Shown here piece after piece: positions 5,028-8,878 of a stretch of DNA of 8,878 nt. A program made the translations under genes and the position numbers. The stretch spans positions 1-8,878 of the forward strand of contig JAEYQO010000025.1 of the NCBI GenBank assembly GCA_023409975.1, given 5' to 3'. Within the stretch, counting starts at the first letter, position 1. The number at the start of each line of letters is the position of its first letter. This DNA is from Bacteroidota bacterium (GTDB lineage Bacteria; Bacteroidota; Bacteroidia; Chitinophagales; Chitinophagaceae). The notes beneath the pieces are model-generated. The model was not told the DNA's origin, searched no databases, and saw nothing but the letters and a program-made list of their open reading frames with translations.

Positions 5028-8000
5028 ATGAGTAGAAGACTACACTACCTGGGGTTGCTGATATTATTATGCTTTTCAGCGGTCACAGGTCATTCTCAAA
5101 CAACGGTGCAAATTGGTACAGGTACCGAGATTCCCGGTAACACCCTGTACGGCCCGCTTTACAGGTATAGCGCCAGCTCAACAACCACTGCCGCGAGAAG
5201 TAATATACTTTATACGGCTGCAGAGATGGCCGCTGCAGGAATTTCCCCTGGCGCTATTATTACAGCAGTTGCTTTTCATAAAACTAACGCCGCAAGCTTT
5301 AATACGCCCTGTGATTACACCATGTACATGGCGAACACGAACAATACAAGCCTTGCGACATCATTAACCTGGGCTTCCGTTCTGGCAAGCCATACACAGG
5401 TTTTCACCGATCCTGCTTTCAATGTGCCCAATGCTCCGGGATGGGTCACCTGGAGTGTTACTCCTTTCGTATACACCGGTGGTGCTCTGGAAATTGCGAC
5501 ATCTCATACCATGGGCGGCAATGGCGCAGCTACCGATGAATTCAATTGGGAGTATACTGCCGGTCTGGCTGATCAGATTGTCGGTGTCACTAACTCGACC
5601 GGTACTACCCTCAATGGTACCGTTTCGGGTTACAAGCAACGCCCCAATATTCAGATAACCTATCTGGGTGGCAGTCCTTGTACATCACCTCCAACTGCAG
5701 GTGTCCTGAGTAGCTCACAAACGGCTGCTATGTGCCTCGGTACGCCTATTGTACTACAGGTTACCGGTGGTACCAGCGGCTCAGGTCAAACTTATCAACT
5801 GGAGGAGTCCCTCACTCCCGGAGGACCATATACACCCTCAGGTAGCCCGCAGGTCGGACCTTCATTTATCGTTAGTCCCACTGTGACTACCTATTACAGG
5901 GTAGCGGTCATCTGTAGCGGCATGACAGACTATACCAACGAAGTGGTGTCGCTGATCAATCCTGCTTTTCCCGGTGGCACTTACACAATCAACAGTGCAC
6001 AGGCTACAGGGGGTTCCAACTTTCAGTCCTTTGCTGATGCCATGGCGGCACTAAACTGCGGCATTTCTGGTCCTGTAGTGTTCAATGTCGTTGCGGGTAG
6101 CGGACCCTATAACGAGAAGGTGGTCATACCCGAGATTCTGGGTGCCAGCTCCACCAATACGGTCTCTATTAACGGCAATGGTAATCTGGTTGAATACACT
6201 GCTGCCGTCACTGGCGATAGAGGAATAATTACTCTGGATGGTGCTGATCATATTACTATCGATGGCCTCAATGTCAGCAGTGGAAATGGTAGCTACGGCA
6301 TAGGGATCCTCCTTACCAACAGTGCTGACTCTAACGTAATAAAGAATTGTACGATCACAACAGATCTGGCCAATACCGGATCTAACTGGGCAGGTATCTC
6401 TATGTCTGGTAGTAAAAGCTCTTCTGTGAGCTCAGGAAGTAATTGTGATGATAACCTGATCGAGAATAATACGGTGATTGGCGGCTACTATGGTATCTCG
6501 ATGTACACCACCTCAGGTAATATCGTCCGGAATAATGAGGTCCGGGATTTCTACCTGTACGGTATTTATAATAACGTGCCTACCAATTCTCTCGTGGAGG
6601 GCAATAATGTTCACCGTCCGACACGCTCCACGGTGTCTGCTTTCTATGGTATCCATCAGGGAGGTGCAGCCTCAGGAACACGTATTACCAGGAACAGACT
6701 ACACGATCCTTTTTCCGGGACTACTACTCCGGGCACTTCGGTTACTTATCCCATCTACTTCAGCAGTTCCGATGCAGCAGTTGGATCAGAATCTCTGGTG
6801 GATAATAATATCATGTACGCACTGAATGGTGGTGGCACCATAGCAGGTATCTACAATTCAGGATCGAATAATGTCCACTATTACCACAACACGATAGCCA
6901 TTGACGATGCTGGTTTTGTGGGTTCCCAGGCTTCAAGAGGGTTCTACCAGACTACCTCAGCCTCGGGTATCCGCTTCCATAATAACAATGTGTACATTAT
7001 CCGGGGAGGATCGGGTGATAATCACGGTATTTACATAAATACTGCGGCTACCACCTGGAATTCAGACAACAATAACTATTTCATTAACGGTTCAGGGACG
7101 AATTATACCGGCCGTGCATCCAGCACCGACCGTGTATCCGTTGCTGATTGGAATACTGCTACCGGTGAGGACGCAGCCTCTGTGTCTGAAACACCCATGT
7201 TCGTTGATCTGGCAGGTGGAGACTTGACGCCCACCAATTTTGCAATAGATGATAAGGGGCAGCCGCTGAACATTACCTACGATTTCAATAACGCCCCCCG
7301 TAGTACTACAACACCGGATATTGGCGCCTACGAATTCTCTGTTCCTGTGTGCGTGGGTACGCCAAATCCCGGAACAGCTACTGTCGATGCGACGGATGTC
7401 TGCCCGAATGGTCAGATTACTCTATCGTTAACCGGCTTCACGATCGGTGCCGGCATAAGCATCCAGTGGGAAGAGTCGATCCCCGGTCTGGGTATGTGGA
7501 TGCCTGTCACTGGTGCTAACACGCCAATATACAGCCATACACAGACCAGCGGCATGGAATATCGCGCGGTGGTAACCTGTGCCAACGGTGGGTCCTCTGA
7601 TGTTTCCAATACGGTCACAGTTTTAGATAAACCCGCTGCTTTCTGCTATTGCTCGCCACTATCCGGCGTACCACTTCATGGTACGACCAGCAATATTATT
7701 CAGTCTGTAGTGCTTCAGAATACGAGTCTCGACGTGAGCACCACGGCCGCAGGCCCGGGTGGATACACACAGCACGACCCCTCAGTAGCAACCAACACTG
7801 CAAGCCTGACGCAGAATCAGACTTATACACTGGACCTGTCAAGCAGCAGCGCTACTTATGTTCGCGAAATGTGGATCGACTGGGATCAGAATGGATCATT
7901 CGATGCCACTGAATACATTCAGCTTCCCGCTGGTAGTTTCATTAGTGAGAATATCACTGTTCCTGTCAATGCAGTGCCAGGTCTTACAGGCATGCGCATC

Positions 8001-8878
8001 AGAGCCCTGGCATCATCAACTGCCAGCTTCGGCGCTGCAGGTGCCTGCGATAATGTGTCCACCGGAAGGGAAACTGAAGATTTCATTATCACCATCGTCG
8101 CCGCACCTACCTGCGCCGGTGTCCCTTCTAATACAGGAACGCCTACCGTAACCCAGACTTCCGTTTGTTACGGCGGTGCCGCTGAACTGGGTCTGGATAA
8201 TATACCTACTGAACTGGGTCTGACGTTCCAATGGCAGGAATCACCTGCAGGTCAGAATACCTGGACAGACATCACGGGTGCTACGAATTTTACACATTCA
8301 CTGACCAATCTTACCGCCAGCATGGATTACCGTATGCAGGTAACCTGCACAAACGGCGCAGGTGGAACGGCTTTTTCGACGCCCGTTTCAGTTACGGTAA
8401 CGAATCCACAGGTACTGACAACGGCCCCGGCCACAAGATGTGGCTACGGAACACTGGATCTTGGTGCAACTTCCGATGCCGGCACTTTCGTAGCCTGGTT
8501 CGACCAGTCTACAGGTGGAACAGTGCTTGACACAGGTGTTACTTTCACCACACCAATGCTCGGCTCTAATACTACGTATTATGCTGCAGCTATGCTTCCG
8601 GGGCAACCAACTGCGCTCGGTAAACCAGCACCTACTACTGCGATCAATCTTACCGGTGCACCACGTGGTCTTATTTTCGACGCGCACCAGTCTTTCAATC
8701 TCATCAGCGTCACGGTTTACTCCACTGCAGCAGCAGCGGGAACAGGAACCATCGAGCTGAGGAACAGCGCAGGTAATGTCATTGCAGGTCCTGTAAACGT
8801 AACCTGGACAGGAGGAGGCACTCCCGCAAATCCAATTGCTAACGTCCTCACTTTGAACTTGCCGGTGCCTGCCGGTAC
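5028..8878 (+). CDS. Giant mosaic surface/secreted protein (beta-helix, Ig-like, GEVED domains), 3'-truncated by window end
   Basis: One frame stays open from the ATG at 5028 to the window end, giving 1283 codons without a stop; the C-terminus is not seen. An in-frame TGA at 4974-4976 makes 5028 the first usable ATG, and it leads directly into a signal peptide (residues 1-24, ending GHSQ). Domains by eye: 25-213, a beta-rich module common at the N-terminus of Bacteroidota secreted proteins (YRYSAS, YTAAEM, WVTWSVTPF); 218-310, Ig-like; 317-770, right-handed parallel beta-helix with Asn-rich rungs, clearest at 406-560, closing with DIGAYEF (764-770) as in choice-of-anchor Q/pectate-lyase-like proteins; 775-868, Ig-like; 873-1024, GEVED domain (WIDWDQNGSFD at 949-959, GRETEDF at 1013-1019); 1029-1125, Ig-like; 1126-1195, Ig-like with TGG repeats; 1198 onward, a further beta module. 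No catalytic residues were recognised. An adhesin or matrix role and type IX secretion are inferred; the sorting domain would lie beyond the window. Confidence 0.88.
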   Translation, partial: MSRRLHYLGLLILLCFSAVTGHSQTTVQIGTGTEIPGNTLYGPLYRYSASSTTTAARSNILYTAAEMAAAGISPGAIITAVAFHKTNAASFNTPCDYTMYMANTNNTSLATSLTWASVLASHTQVFTDPAFNVPNAPGWVTWSVTPFVYTGGALEIATSHTMGGNGAATDEFNWEYTAGLADQIVGVTNSTGTTLNGTVSGYKQRPNIQITYLGGSPCTSPPTAGVLSSSQTAAMCLGTPIVLQVTGGTSGSGQTYQLEESLTPGGPYTPSGSPQVGPSFIVSPTVTTYYRVAVICSGMTDYTNEVVSLINPAFPGGTYTINSAQATGGSNFQSFADAMAALNCGISGPVVFNVVAGSGPYNEKVVIPEILGASSTNTVSINGNGNLVEYTAAVTGDRGIITLDGADHITIDGLNVSSGNGSYGIGILLTNSADSNVIKNCTITTDLANTGSNWAGISMSGSKSSSVSSGSNCDDNLIENNTVIGGYYGISMYTTSGNIVRNNEVRDFYLYGIYNNVPTNSLVEGNNVHRPTRSTVSAFYGIHQGGAASGTRITRNRLHDPFSGTTTPGTSVTYPIYFSSSDAAVGSESLVDNNIMYALNGGGTIAGIYNSGSNNVHYYHNTIAIDDAGFVGSQASRGFYQTTSASGIRFHNNNVYIIRGGSGDNHGIYINTAATTWNSDNNNYFINGSGTNYTGRASSTDRVSVADWNTATGEDAASVSETPMFVDLAGGDLTPTNFAIDDKGQPLNITYDFNNAPRSTTTPDIGAYEFSVPVCVGTPNPGTATVDATDVCPNGQITLSLTGFTIGAGISIQWEESIPGLGMWMPVTGANTPIYSHTQTSGMEYRAVVTCANGGSSDVSNTVTVLDKPAAFCYCSPLSGVPLHGTTSNIIQSVVLQNTSLDVSTTAAGPGGYTQHDPSVATNTASLTQNQTYTLDLSSSSATYVREMWIDWDQNGSFDATEYIQLPAGSFISENITVPVNAVPGLTGMRIRALASSTASFGAAGACDNVSTGRETEDFIITIVAAPTCAGVPSNTGTPTVTQTSVCYGGAAELGLDNIPTELGLTFQWQESPAGQNTWTDITGATNFTHSLTNLTASMDYRMQVTCTNGAGGTAFSTPVSVTVTNPQVLTTAPATRCGYGTLDLGATSDAGTFVAWFDQSTGGTVLDTGVTFTTPMLGSNTTYYAAAMLPGQPTALGKPAPTTAINLTGAPRGLIFDAHQSFNLISVTVYSTAAAAGTGTIELRNSAGNVIAGPVNVTWTGGGTPANPIANVLTLNLPVPAG

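Noticed and set aside
8182..8222. Exact 14-bp direct repeat CTGAACTGGGTCTG, 27 bases apart and in frame
   Set aside because: The Ig-like module containing it has the same length as the neighbouring Ig-like module, so there is no sign of an inserted duplication. It probably reflects a repeated ELGL peptide in beta strands.
7350..8400. Possible recent tandem duplication of the Ig-like modules at 775-868 and 1029-1125
   Set aside because: The proteins align (QWEES/QWQES, W-x5-GA, YR-x-x-VTC), but the DNA is strongly diverged, so this is old family similarity rather than a recent repeat.
8388..8687. Minus-strand and other short frames inside the giant gene (also around 5113-5367, 5364-5639, 6478-6825, 7649-7912, 8231-8530)
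   Set aside because: All are out of frame with a continuous 1283-codon reading frame that carries recognisable domains.
1..8878. tRNA, rRNA, CRISPR array, toxin-antitoxin or defence operon
   Set aside because: I looked for tRNA-like cloverleaves, regularly spaced repeats and small paired ORFs on both strands and found none that could be supported.

Overview
The window looks like Bacteroidota DNA, probably from the Chitinophagaceae/Saprospirales/Cytophagales side of the phylum. The evidence is an OmpA protein with the TPR / PD40-propeller / carboxypeptidase-regulatory-like / OmpA_C architecture typical of that phylum, a very large secreted protein built of Bacteroidota-type modules (Ig-like, parallel beta-helix, GEVED), a perfect TAnnTTTG -7 element, and starts without Shine-Dalgarno sequences. 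Genus cannot be decided from the sequence.

Layout. (1) 3-1451: an apparently complete IS3-family insertion sequence. It has imperfect 26-bp terminal inverted repeats, orfA and orfB in different frames, and an A9 slippery run that would join them by -1 frameshifting. A hairpin lies just upstream of orfA. (2) 1452-1501: a short stretch with an array of degenerate 7-bp repeats that runs into the 3' end of the next gene. (3) 1488-3377, minus strand: a secreted or periplasmic peptidoglycan-binding protein of PorE-like architecture. (4) 3378-3470: a 93-bp divergent intergenic region with a Bacteroidota promoter element facing right. (5) 3471-4739, plus strand: a DUF2130-family protein, which is a CxxC motif, a long coiled coil and a C-terminal domain carrying a PD-(D/E)XK-like nuclease signature. 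(6) 4740-5027: a 288-bp non-coding region with a probable terminator, a candidate promoter and a small leader hairpin. (7) 5028-8878, plus strand: the 5' 1283 codons of a giant mosaic cell-surface or secreted protein that runs off the window. It is the largest gene here.

How they may work together: the PorE-like protein and the giant adhesin-like protein both suggest a cell envelope of the type IX secretion/gliding kind. The adhesin is a likely T9SS cargo, but its C-terminal sorting domain lies outside the window, so this is inference. The DUF2130 protein is unrelated to either by sequence and has no established function. The IS is a selfish element inserted about 36 bp beyond the 3' end of the PorE-like gene, and nothing in the window shows that it disrupts a gene. 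I see no tRNA, rRNA, CRISPR array or recognised defence operon. The least explained items are the DUF2130 putative nuclease and the domain combination of the giant surface protein.
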